Assembly: GCA_004005435.1 (NCBI GenBank)
Contig: RZWH01000003.1
Coordinates: forward strand, 496,001 to 560,000
DNA: 64,000 nt
DNA from: Rhodobacteraceae bacterium CCMM004
GTDB lineage: Bacteria; Pseudomonadota; Alphaproteobacteria; Rhodobacterales; Rhodobacteraceae
Direction of reading: 5' to 3'
In this document: piece after piece, positions 34,092 to 42,253 of the stretch
How the letters are laid out: every line of letters starts with the position of its first letter
Position numbering within the stretch: position 1 is the first letter of the stretch
Made by a program: the position numbers and the translations under genes
The notes under the pieces: generated by a model
Databases searched by the model: none
What the model saw: the letters and a program-made list of their open reading frames with translations, nothing else
Told to the model about the DNA's origin: nothing

Positions 34092-35399
34092 TCAGCGGAA
34101 AGCCAGAAGCTGCGCCTTGGTGTTGACGAGATACATGGTGCCGCCCACCACCACGGGGTTCGTCGTCGCCCCGCCGGGCAGCGGCACGGTGGCCAGCAGC
34201 GCCCCGGTCGCGGGGTCGAAGGCACGCAGGGTGTCGTCGGTCGACGCCACCCACAGACGCCCCCCCGCCAGCACCGGGCCGTAATGGGCGAAGACGTCCT
34301 TGCGCCGCCGGATCCGGGCCTTTTCGAAGAACGGCAGTTCGCGGCCCCAGAGCCGCTCGCCCGTCGCCGCGTCCAGGCGGATCAGCTCGGCCAGGTCGGT
34401 GACGGCAAAGACAGACCCGCCTGCCACCACCACGGGCGACATCGCGCCGTCGCGGGTCGACCAGAGCTGCGCGCCGGTGGCCAGGTCCACGGCGTTGATC
34501 CGGCCCGAGGGGTTGCCGGCAAAGATGCGATCGCCACTGACCACCGGATCGCCGGCGATGTCGCCGAAGGCGGCATAGACCTTGCCCAGACGCTCGCCCA
34601 CAACGTTGGTCTTCCACACCTGGGTGCCGCCCTGGCGCAGGGCCGCCACGATCTCGCCCGACGAAAACGGCAGGATCGCCAGCCGCTCGGTCACCGCGGG
34701 CGCCGCGCCGCCGACCACGCCGGCCGCGTCGTCGGTGCCCGCAAGGGTCCAGCGGATGCGGCCATCGTCGGTCTCGACCGCCCAGGCGGTGCCGTCGCGG
34801 GTGACGACGTAGACCAGATCGTCCACCACCGTCGGCGCGCCGGAGACGGCGGCGTCCAGCTCCTGCCGCCAGATCACCGCGCCGGTGGCGGCGTCGAGGG
34901 CCCAAAGATCGCCAAAGCCCGTGCCGACGTAGAGCCGCCCGCCATCGGCGGCGAGGCCCGCGCCCGACGCATCGTCGGAGCTGTCGCCCGCCGGGGTCAG
35001 GTCGCGCGCCCACAGCGTCCCGCCCGCCGTCGACACCGCACTGACCAAGGCACGGCTGTCGACGGTGAAGATCCGCCCCCCCGCCACCACGGGATCGGCC
35101 GAGATGCGGTGCTTGCGACCCTCGCCGGTGCCCACGGACGCGGTCCAGCGCAGGCTGGGCATCGCGGCAAAGGCCAGGTGCGGTTGCGCGTGAAGGGGAT
35201 TGAGCGCCTTGTGCGTCCATTCGGCCACGTTCACCGGCGCGGCGAGCGACAGGGGCGGCGGCGGCGCGCTGTCCGCCGCGGCCTCGGACGACAGATCGGC
35301 GCGCAGGTCCAGCCGCTCGCCGGTCAGCACGATCTCGCGCTCGGCGCACCCCATGAGCGCCGTCGCCAGCGCCACTGCGATCCATCCCGTCCTTGCCAT
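34092..35399 (-). CDS. bamB: Outer membrane protein assembly factor BamB
   Basis: Lipoprotein of the BAM complex that folds beta-barrel proteins into the outer membrane. The 435-residue protein has a lipoprotein signal (LATALMGC, lipid on Cys near residue 18). An eight-bladed PQQ-like propeller follows, visible as repeats such as [56 protein letters not shown] and [26 protein letters not shown]. The ATG at 35399 follows GGAGAGG; frames upstream would place the lipobox too far inside. It is 31 bp after the YfgM-like gene and 46 bp before der. Confidence 0.93.
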   Translation of the reverse strand: MARTGWIAVALATALMGCAEREIVLTGERLDLRADLSSEAAADSAPPPPLSLAAPVNVAEWTHKALNPLHAQPHLAFAAMPSLRWTASVGTGEGRKHRISADPVVAGGRIFTVDSRALVSAVSTAGGTLWARDLTPAGDSSDDASGAGLAADGGRLYVGTGFGDLWALDAATGAVIWRQELDAAVSGAPTVVDDLVYVVTRDGTAWAVETDDGRIRWTLAGTDDAAGVVGGAAPAVTERLAILPFSSGEIVAALRQGGTQVWKTNVVGERLGKVYAAFGDIAGDPVVSGDRIFAGNPSGRINAVDLATGAQLWSTRDGAMSPVVVAGGSVFAVTDLAELIRLDAATGERLWGRELPFFEKARIRRRKDVFAHYGPVLAGGRLWVASTDDTLRAFDPATGALLATVPLPGGATTNPVVVGGTMYLVNTKAQLLAFR

Positions 35400-35430
35400 G
35401 CCTCTCCCCGCTCGCCGGCGTGCCATGTCG

Positions 35431-36084
35431 TCAGGTCGCGTCCAGCGAACCGCCCAGCGCGACAATCAACTGTGACACCCGGCGGCGCAAGTCCCGCGTC
35501 ACCTCGTCATCGTTCAGAAGCGCGCGCAGCCGCTCCAGCGCCGTCTCGGTGTCCCCCGCCTGCACCTCGGCCAGGGCGAGTTGCTCGGTCGCCAATAGGC
35601 GGAACGGCGCGCCGGGGATCGTCAGAGGCTCCAGCCGGGCGCGCGCGGCGTCCAGGTCCAGGCGGCCGAGGTTCAGCATCGCATATTTCAGGTCGGCCAG
35701 CTCGCGGTAGACGGGCGGGATGTCGGGGTCCGCGCGCACCGCATCCAGGGCCGCGCTCACCGTCTCGGCGTCCGCCGCGGCGGCGGCCCCGTCGGCGGCC
35801 AGCATCGCGATCAGCGCCGCGCGGGCGCCGTCCCCCTCGATGTCGAGGAGCGCGCTGCGCCGGGCCGCGGCGTCGTCCATGGCCAGGGCGGTCACGATGG
35901 CGTCGCCGAAGGCCTGCGCTTCGGCCCGCGCCTGCGCCTTGCGCCATTCGTTGACCGCCGCACCGACGACCACCAGCACCACCAGCGTCACCGGGATCCA
36001 GCCGTAGCGGCGCATCAGCCGATACAGGCGGTCGCGGCGCACCTCCTCGCTGACCTCGTCGATGAAACTGTCGGTGTTGCTCAC
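35431..36084 (-). CDS. YfgM-like single-pass TPR-type membrane protein
   Basis: A 217-residue protein with one N-terminal membrane helix (WIPVTLVVLVVVGAAVNEW, about residues 29-47) followed by a helical, Ala-rich TPR-like periplasmic domain. This is the plan of YfgM/TPR_21 proteins, which assist the Sec translocon and envelope chaperones. A GTG start (36084) with GGGAGAG upstream fits best. Position before bamB and der supports the assignment. Confidence 0.78.
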   Translation of the reverse strand: MSNTDSFIDEVSEEVRRDRLYRLMRRYGWIPVTLVVLVVVGAAVNEWRKAQARAEAQAFGDAIVTALAMDDAAARRSALLDIEGDGARAALIAMLAADGAAAAADAETVSAALDAVRADPDIPPVYRELADLKYAMLNLGRLDLDAARARLEPLTIPGAPFRLLATEQLALAEVQAGDTETALERLRALLNDDEVTRDLRRRVSQLIVALGGSLDAT

Positions 36085-36195
36085 GATGGGTCTCTCCCGC
36101 AGGGCTCGTGGCTTCTTACCCCGAGGCCCGCAGCAATGCCAAGGCCGCCGAACGGCCCATTTTTTATGCAGCCTTGCGCCGAACGGCAGAAAAAT

Positions 36196-36218
36196 CTAAT
36201 CTAAACCGATTAGTTTAG
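36196..36218 (+). promoter_or_regulatory. Candidate operator: two interleaved palindromes upstream of the efflux operon
   Basis: CTAATC-taaacc-GATTAG (36196-36213) and CTAAAC-cgatta-GTTTAG (36201-36218) overlap in a single A+T-rich block. Both have 6-bp perfect arms and a 6-bp spacer, which is typical for TetR-family binding sites. It lies 90 bp before the adaptor start in the 223-bp divergent spacer. No TetR-type gene is in the neighbourhood. Confidence 0.5.
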
Positions 36219-36307
36219 CGTAAGGGGTTTCAACGTGCCGATGCGGGGCCTATGTCCCGCCCCATGCATCGGCGATGAAACGCTGAGCGACCCCGGAGAC
36301 GCAGCAT

Positions 36308-37528
36308 ATGCGACTTTTTTCTCTCCTGACTGCGGCCCTGGTGGGGGCGAGCCTGTATCTGCTGGTCTTCGAGCGGACGGCGCTCATCGAGTTCGCGGGG
36401 GGCACGGTCGCCGCACAGGGCGCGGAGAGCGCCGACCAAATCAGCGGCGACAGTCGGGCGGTGGCGGTGGTCGCGCTGCGGTCGCAGGCGCAATCCATCG
36501 ACGGGGCTGTGCAGTTGCGCGGCCGGACCGAGGCGGCCCGCCAAGTGGACGTTCGCGCCGAGACTTCTGGCAAGATCGTGTCGGCCCCTTTGCGCAAGGG
36601 GCGCTTCGTCGAGACGGGCGAGTTGCTGTGCGAGCTCGACCCCGGCACCCGCGAGGCCGCCCTGGCCGAGGCGCGCGCCCGGCTGGTCGAGGCTCAGGCG
36701 CGGGGCCCCGAGGCCCAGGCCCGGGTCGCCGAGGCCGAGGCGCGGCTGGCGGAGGCGCGGATCAACGACAACGCCGCGTCCAAGCTCAGCGAGGGCGGCT
36801 TTGCCTCGCAAACGCGGGTCGCCAACACCCGCGCGGCGGTGGAGTCGGCGCAGGCCGCGGTGCAGGCGGCGCGCTCCGGGCTCGATTCGGCCGCCGCCGG
36901 GGTCGAGGCCGCCGAGGCCGGGGTCGCCGCCGCCGAGCGCGAGATCGAGCGGCTGCAAATCCATGCGCCCTTTGCCGGGTTGCTGGAGAGCGACACCGCC
37001 GAGCTGGGCGCGCTGATGCAGCCCGGCGGCCACTGCGCCACGGTGATCCAGCTCGACCCGATCAAGCTCGTGGGCTTCGTCCCCGAGACCGAGGTGGACC
37101 GGATCACCGTGGGCGCCATGGCCGGGGCGCGCCTGGCCACCGGGCGCGAGGTCACGGGGCGGGTGACGTTCCTCAGCCGTTCCGCGGACGCGCAGACCCG
37201 CACCTTCCGCGCCGAGATCGAGGTCGCCAACGCCGATCTGTCGATCCGCGACGGCCAGACCGCCGAGATCCTCGTCGCCAGCGCCGGCCGCGCCGCGCAC
37301 CTCCTGCCGCAGTCGGCGCTGACCCTGAACGATGCGGGCGACCTGGGCGTGCGGGTGGTCGACGCCGACGACCGCGCCGCGTTCCGCCCGGTGACGCTGT
37401 TGCGGGACACGATCGACGGCGTGTGGGTCGATGGACTGTCCGACACCGCAAAGGTGATCGTCGTCGGCCAGGAGTTCGTGACCGACGGCGTGCGCGTCGC
37501 CGCCACCTGGCGGGAGCCCGCGCAATGA
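36308..37528 (+). CDS. RND efflux periplasmic adaptor subunit (HlyD/MFP family)
   Basis: Links an RND pump to an outer-membrane channel. The 406-residue protein has an N-terminal membrane anchor (SLLTAALVGASLYLLVF). The biotinyl-lipoyl-like half GRTEAARQVDVRAETSGKIV comes next, then a long Ala/Glu-rich coiled coil (residues about 115-215), the closing half IHAPFAGLLE, and a beta-barrel and proximal domain. The ATG at 36308 follows GGAGA. The stop overlaps the pump gene by four bases. No signal-peptidase cleavage site or lipobox is clear. Confidence 0.9.
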   Translation: MRLFSLLTAALVGASLYLLVFERTALIEFAGGTVAAQGAESADQISGDSRAVAVVALRSQAQSIDGAVQLRGRTEAARQVDVRAETSGKIVSAPLRKGRFVETGELLCELDPGTREAALAEARARLVEAQARGPEAQARVAEAEARLAEARINDNAASKLSEGGFASQTRVANTRAAVESAQAAVQAARSGLDSAAAGVEAAEAGVAAAEREIERLQIHAPFAGLLESDTAELGALMQPGGHCATVIQLDPIKLVGFVPETEVDRITVGAMAGARLATGREVTGRVTFLSRSADAQTRTFRAEIEVANADLSIRDGQTAEILVASAGRAAHLLPQSALTLNDAGDLGVRVVDADDRAAFRPVTLLRDTIDGVWVDGLSDTAKVIVVGQEFVTDGVRVAATWREPAQ

Positions 37529-40500
37529 CCGGCATCGTCGACTGGGCCGCCGACCGGGCGCGGATGGTCTTGGCCTTCATCGTGCTGTCGCTGGTTGCGG
37601 GGGTGCTCGCCTATACCGGCCTGCCCAAGGAGGGCGAGCCCGACATCGAGATCCCCGCGCTCTTCGTCTCGGTCCCCTTCCCCGGCATCTCGGCCGAGGA
37701 CAGCGAAAAGCTGCTGGTCAAGCCGATGGAGACCGAGCTGAGCGACCTCGACGGGCTCAAGACGATGTCGGGCACCGCGTCCGAGGGCTATGCCGGCGTC
37801 GCGATGGAGTTCGAGTTCGGCTGGGACAAGACCAAGACCATCGCCGACGTGCGCGACCGGATGAACACGGTCGAGGCCGACTTCCCCGAGGGCGCGGACA
37901 AGTATTCGATCAACGAGATCAACTTTTCCGAGTTCCCCATCATCATCGTCAACCTGACCGGCGATCTTCCCGAGCGGACCCTCCTGCGCGTGGCCAAGGA
38001 CATGCAGGACCGCCTGGAAGCGCTGGAGCCGGTGCTGGAGGCCGCGCTGTCGGGTCACCGCGACGAGATGCTGGAGGTGGTGATCGACCCCCTGCGGCTG
38101 GAGGCCTACAACGTCACCGCGGCCGAGCTGATCTCGGTCGTGCAGAACAACAACCAGTTGATCGCCGCGGGCGAGGTCGAGACCGACCAGGGCACGTTCA
38201 GCGTCAAGATCCCCTCGTCCTTCGACGAACAACGCGACATCTACGACCTGCCGGTCAAGGTGAACGGCGACCGGGTGGTGACGCTGGGCGATCTGGCCGA
38301 GATCCGCCTAACCTTTGAGGACCGGATCGGCACCGCCCGCTTCAACGGCGAGCCGACGGTGGCGCTGCAGGTGGTCAAACGCAAGGGATTCAACCTCATC
38401 GACACCGCCGCACTGGTGCGCGACGAGGTGGCGGCCGAGGTCGCCTCCTGGCCGCAGGAGTTGCAGGACGCCGTTCAGGTCGGCACGTCGAACGATCAGT
38501 CCCGCACCGTCGCCTCGATGGTGTCCCAGCTCGAAGGCTCGGTCCTGACCGCCATCGCGCTTGTGATGATCGTGGTGCTGGCCGCACTCGGCATCCGCTC
38601 GGCCCTGCTGGTGGGCTTCGCCATCCCGACATCGTTCCTTTTGTGCTTCGTCCTGTTGGGCGTGATGGACATCACCATCTCGAACATCGTGATGTTCGGC
38701 CTGATCCTGGCCGTGGGGATGCTGGTCGACGGCGCCATCGTGGTGGTCGAATACGCCGACCGCCGGATCGAGGAGGGCGCGGGCCCCATGGCCGCCTTCA
38801 CCGAGGCCGCCAAGCGGATGTTCTGGCCCATCGTGTCGTCCACCGCGACGACGCTCTGCGCGTTCCTGCCCATGCTGTTCTGGCCGGGCGTGCCGGGCGA
38901 GTTCATGGGGATGCTGCCCGTCACGCTGATCTTCGTGCTGTCGGCGAGCCTCGTCGTCGCTCTGGTCTACCTCCCCGTCATGGGCGGCGTCGCTGGCCGG
39001 ATGAGCCGGATGTTCCAACGGTCGAGCGATGCGCTGCGCCGCACCCTGCCCTGGGTCGTGCGCGCCGTGCTGGTCGTCCCCGCCGCCTACCTGATCTTCC
39101 TCGGGGCGATGAAGGCGCTGAACCCCGCCTACCTGTTCCCCATGCCGCCCACGGTCCCCGACGCGCTGGCCGTGCTGCCCGGCGCGCTGATCTTCACCGC
39201 GGGCGCCATCCTGACCGCGATCACCATGGGCGCGGCCCGGATCGAGCGTAAACCCCGCCGCATCCGCGCGGGCCGCCGCCGCACGCCGTTCGGCTGGCTG
39301 ATCAAGGCCATCGCGGGCAACCCGGTGATGCCTGTGGTCGCCATCGCCGCCGTCATCGGCTTCGTCGTCATCGTCTTCGGCTACTTCGGCCAGAACAACA
39401 ACGGCGTCGAGTTCTTCGTCGAGAGCGAGCCCGAGCAGGCCATCGTCTATGTCCGCGCCCGCGGCAACCTCAGCCTGACCGAGAAGGACATTCTGCTGAA
39501 AGAGGCCGAGGACATCGTCCTGTCGGTCGAGGGGATCGACAGCGCCTTCGCCTTCGCCGGGGACGGCGGGCTGAACTCGAACACCGGCGGCGCCGAGGGA
39601 CCGCTGGACGCGGTCGGCCAAATCCAGCTCGAACTGATCCCGTGGGAGGACCGCCCGGCCTATGCTCGCGCCACCGAGGGCGTCGACCTGGCGCAGCTCG
39701 ACGGCGACCTGGTGATCGCCGAGCTGGAGCGCCGCCTCGCCACCCTGCCCGGCGTCGAGACCGAAATCCTGAACCTCAGCCGCGGCCCCGCTTCGGGCAA
39801 GCCTGTGCACCTGCGGCTCAAGGGCGAGGACCTGGAGGCGCTCCAGTCCGCCGCCGCCCTGGTGCGCGCCAAATACGAGGACACCGAGGGACTGGTCGAC
39901 ATCGAGGACAGCCGCCCCCTCCCCGGCATCGACTGGCAGATCGACGTCGACGTGGAAAAGGCCGGCCGCTTCGGCGCCAATGTCGCCACCGTGGGCGGCA
40001 TGGTCCAGCTCGTCACCCGCGGCATCCTGCTCGACACCATGCGCGTGCCCTCCTCGGACGAGGAGATCGAGATTCGCGTGCGCCTGCCCGAAGAGGACCG
40101 GGTCCTGTCGACCCTCGACACGCTCAAGGTGCGCACCGCCGACGGCCTGATCCCCCTGTCGAACTTTATCACCCGGCAGCCGGTGGCCAAGCTGGGCCAG
40201 ATCGACCGCGTCGACCAGCAGCGCTATTACGACGTCAAGGCCGACGTCGCCCCCGGCCTGACCAAGGAGGTGCCGGACGGCGACGGCGGCACCCGCACCG
40301 TGCCGATCAACCCCAACGAGCGGATCGGCGTTCTGACCGAGTGGCTGGACGCCGATACCCCCCTCCCCTCCGGCGTGTCCTGGGAGTGGACCGGCGACCA
40401 AGAGGACCAGGCCGAGAGCCAGGCGTTCCTCATGTCGGCCTTCGCCGGGGCGCTGGGGCTGATGTTCATCATCCTCCTGGCGCAGTTCAACTCGCTCTAC

Positions 40501-41127
40501 AACGCCGTGCTGGTGTTGCTCGCCGTGGTCCTGTCCACCACCGGCTGTCTGATCGGGATGCTGGTCATGAACCAGCCGTTCTCGATCATCATGACCGGCA
40601 CCGGGATCGTCGCCCTGGCCGGGATCGTGGTGAACAACAACATCGTCCTGATCGACACCTATCAGGAATACTCCAAATACATGCCGCGGATCGAGGCCAT
40701 CGTGCGCACCGCCGAGGATCGCATCCGCCCGGTGCTGCTGACCACGATCACCACCATGGCGGGCCTCACGCCGATGATGTTCGGCCTCTCGCTCGACTTC
40801 ATCGGCGGCGGCTATTCCATCGATTCGCCCACCGCGCTGTGGTGGAAGCAGTTGGCGACGGCGGTGGTCTTCGGGCTTGGGATCGCCACGGTTCTCACGC
40901 TGGTCTTTACCCCGTCGATGCTGGCGCTGCGCGTGTGGATTTCGGCCGGCGCCTATCGCTCGGCCCGGGGGCTCAAGGCGCTGGCCTCCTCGCGCACCGC
41001 GCGCGACCTGGCGCTGAACCGTTCGGCGCGCAAGATCCGCAGCCCCGAGATCCTCTGGGACGTGGAGGCCGACCCGAGCCCGGGCATCGAGGACACCCCC
41101 GCCCCGATCCTGCGCGCCGCCGAATGA
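37525..41127 (+). CDS. RND-family efflux transporter inner-membrane pump, enlarged
   Basis: Proton-driven exporter of the AcrB superfamily. The 1200 residues are about 150 more than usual. The normal plan is visible: N-terminal helix, porter domain (PEGADKYSINEINFSEFP), helices with GLILAVGMLVDGAIVVVEYADRR, and a second half with ALAGIVVNNNIVLIDTYQEY and TTITTMAGLTP. At the proton-relay site it has Asp402-Gly403 where AcrB has two aspartates. An extra piece with two further hydrophobic segments (about residues 505-570) lies between the halves, and an 80-residue basic tail follows the last helix. No outer-membrane channel gene is adjacent. Substrate unknown. Confidence 0.9.
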   Translation: MTGIVDWAADRARMVLAFIVLSLVAGVLAYTGLPKEGEPDIEIPALFVSVPFPGISAEDSEKLLVKPMETELSDLDGLKTMSGTASEGYAGVAMEFEFGWDKTKTIADVRDRMNTVEADFPEGADKYSINEINFSEFPIIIVNLTGDLPERTLLRVAKDMQDRLEALEPVLEAALSGHRDEMLEVVIDPLRLEAYNVTAAELISVVQNNNQLIAAGEVETDQGTFSVKIPSSFDEQRDIYDLPVKVNGDRVVTLGDLAEIRLTFEDRIGTARFNGEPTVALQVVKRKGFNLIDTAALVRDEVAAEVASWPQELQDAVQVGTSNDQSRTVASMVSQLEGSVLTAIALVMIVVLAALGIRSALLVGFAIPTSFLLCFVLLGVMDITISNIVMFGLILAVGMLVDGAIVVVEYADRRIEEGAGPMAAFTEAAKRMFWPIVSSTATTLCAFLPMLFWPGVPGEFMGMLPVTLIFVLSASLVVALVYLPVMGGVAGRMSRMFQRSSDALRRTLPWVVRAVLVVPAAYLIFLGAMKALNPAYLFPMPPTVPDALAVLPGALIFTAGAILTAITMGAARIERKPRRIRAGRRRTPFGWLIKAIAGNPVMPVVAIAAVIGFVVIVFGYFGQNNNGVEFFVESEPEQAIVYVRARGNLSLTEKDILLKEAEDIVLSVEGIDSAFAFAGDGGLNSNTGGAEGPLDAVGQIQLELIPWEDRPAYARATEGVDLAQLDGDLVIAELERRLATLPGVETEILNLSRGPASGKPVHLRLKGEDLEALQSAAALVRAKYEDTEGLVDIEDSRPLPGIDWQIDVDVEKAGRFGANVATVGGMVQLVTRGILLDTMRVPSSDEEIEIRVRLPEEDRVLSTLDTLKVRTADGLIPLSNFITRQPVAKLGQIDRVDQQRYYDVKADVAPGLTKEVPDGDGGTRTVPINPNERIGVLTEWLDADTPLPSGVSWEWTGDQEDQAESQAFLMSAFAGALGLMFIILLAQFNSLYNAVLVLLAVVLSTTGCLIGMLVMNQPFSIIMTGTGIVALAGIVVNNNIVLIDTYQEYSKYMPRIEAIVRTAEDRIRPVLLTTITTMAGLTPMMFGLSLDFIGGGYSIDSPTALWWKQLATAVVFGLGIATVLTLVFTPSMLALRVWISAGAYRSARGLKALASSRTARDLALNRSARKIRSPEILWDVEADPSPGIEDTPAPILRAAE

Positions 41128-41133
41128 GCCTTG

Positions 41134-41153
41134 TCCCGGCGCGCGCGCCGGGA
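41134..41153. terminator. Perfect 20-bp palindrome after the RND pump gene
   Basis: TCCCGGCGCGCGCGCCGGGA begins 7 bp after the pump stop codon and is exactly self-complementary, able to form an 8-bp stem with a 4-nt loop. No T run follows, so it may be a weak terminator or mRNA end stabiliser. Confidence 0.5.
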
Positions 41154-41260
41154 TAGAGACGCCCCGCAACCGGGAGTGCCCTGCCGATGATCCTCCGCGT
41201 CTGACGACCCTTCGCGCCGCACCCGCCGCGGCCCTCGACCGTCAAACCCCGGAGCATCCC

Positions 41261-41836
41261 ATGCAAGAGCTCGTCTATGACGTGGCCGTCTCGCTCGACG
41301 GCTTCATCGCCGCCGAAAGCGGCGACTTCTCCGCCTTCCCCACCGACGACAGCATCGTCGCCGCCTATTTCGACCGCCTCGCGGGCTACGCCGTCTCGGT
41401 GATGGGCCGCGCCACCTACGAGGTCGGCCTGGACCACGGCCTGTCCCTCGGCGCCAACCCCTATCCCGCGATGGACACCCACGTGGTCTCGACCGCGCTG
41501 CGCCTCCCCGCGGAGGCCGCGGTGACACGCATCGCCACCGATCCCGTCGCCGCCGTGGCGGGTCTCAAGGCGCGGGCCGCCGGCCCCGTCTACCTCTGTG
41601 GCGGCGGACGGCTGGCGGGCTGCCTCGCCGCGGCCGGCCTCCTCGACCGCCTGCGGGTCAAACGCGCGCCCATCGTCCTGGGCCGCGGCATCCCCCTCTT
41701 CGACCGGCCGCTGGCGCTGGACCTGAGCTTGGAGGACGCCGCGCACCTGCCCTCGGGCTACGTCTATCAGGACTTCCGCATCGCCGCGCCCGCCGCCCGC
41801 GCGTCCTCGGCCAGCCCCGCCCACCAGTCGGCATAG
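41261..41836 (+). CDS. Dihydrofolate-reductase-like (RibD C-terminal domain) protein
   Basis: Small NADPH-dependent oxidoreductase-type protein with unknown substrate. The 191 residues begin DVAVSLDGFIAA, continue with VMGRATYEVGLDHG and end the domain with PVYLCGGGRLAG and VLGRGIPLFD, all typical of the RibD_C/YyaP family. The ATG at 41261 follows GGAG. The last 23 codons overlap the convergent hypothetical gene; the tail (ARASSASPAHQSA) is not conserved-looking, so it is probably just read-through to the first stop. Confidence 0.86.
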   Translation: MQELVYDVAVSLDGFIAAESGDFSAFPTDDSIVAAYFDRLAGYAVSVMGRATYEVGLDHGLSLGANPYPAMDTHVVSTALRLPAEAAVTRIATDPVAAVAGLKARAAGPVYLCGGGRLAGCLAAAGLLDRLRVKRAPIVLGRGIPLFDRPLALDLSLEDAAHLPSGYVYQDFRIAAPAARASSASPAHQSA

Positions 41837-42120
41837 CGGCTGTTGCCCGGATGGCGTCCCCCTTCGTCGGGGGCGCCGTCGTCCCACCACACCGGCCCCC
41901 GCTCCCCCAGCCGCCGCTTGGCCGCATCCACCCGGCCGCGGGCCTCGGCCACCGCGCCGGGATCGTCCCGCCGCAGATGCACGTCGCGCCGCGCCTGCAT
42001 CAGCGCCTTCACCGCCGCCCGCCGCTCGGCCTCCGGCAGACGCGGATCGGTCCGCCGCCAAAGCCGCCCCCGCGCCACGAAATAGCGCCCGTCCGGCGTC
42101 ACCGGGTAGCCCTTGCGCAC
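41767..42120 (-). CDS. Conserved hypothetical protein, 117 residues
   Basis: Small soluble, basic protein of a type I have seen annotated as hypothetical in alphaproteobacteria: YPVTPDGRYFVARGRLWRRTDP at the start, a helical Arg/Ala-rich middle (RRAAVKALMQARRDVHLRRDD), then AAKRRLGERGPVWWDDGAPDE and YADWWAGL near the end. The Trp-rich C-terminal motif looks constrained although it overlaps the reductase gene on the other strand by 70 bp. GTG start at 42120 follows GGGAGG. Function unknown. Confidence 0.68.
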   Translation of the reverse strand: MRKGYPVTPDGRYFVARGRLWRRTDPRLPEAERRAAVKALMQARRDVHLRRDDPGAVAEARGRVDAAKRRLGERGPVWWDDGAPDEGGRHPGNSRYADWWAGLAEDARAAGAAMRKS

Positions 42121-42161
42121 CCCCGTCCTCCCGTCATCTGCGCCCGGGGTCCACCAACACC

Positions 42162-42240
42162 ACCCCCTCCTTCATCTTGGCGCAAATACCCCGGGGGAGC
42201 CGCCGCAGGCGGCGGGGGCAGAGCCCCCGGGGGCCCGCCA
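42162..42240 (-). repeat. GC-rich intergenic repeat of a type common in Rhodobacteraceae
   Basis: Read on the minus strand: GGGGGCTCTGCCCCCGCC, then GCCTGCGGCGGCTCCCCCGG, then GGTATTTGCGCCAAGATGAA and GGAGG. It holds nested palindromes (GCCCCCGGGGGC; CCGCC-GCA-GGCGG). I recall very similar elements scattered between genes in this family. It lies between the Atm1-type gene and the hypothetical gene, both minus strand, and may act as a processing or termination site. Confidence 0.65.
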
Positions 42241-42253
42241 CCCACGCCACCCA

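Noticed and set aside
34042-35385. 447-codon minus-strand frame overlapping bamB
   Set aside because: Arg/Gly-rich alternative frame; bamB in the neighbouring frame has a lipobox and propeller repeats.
36235-37524. Upstream extension of the RND pump frame through the adaptor gene
   Set aside because: This part is an out-of-frame reading of the adaptor; the pump starts at 37525 with an ATGA overlap.
38308-41169. 953-codon minus-strand frame opposite the RND pump
   Set aside because: His/Asp/Arg/Gly-rich shadow sequence without domains, mirroring a clear RND gene on the plus strand.
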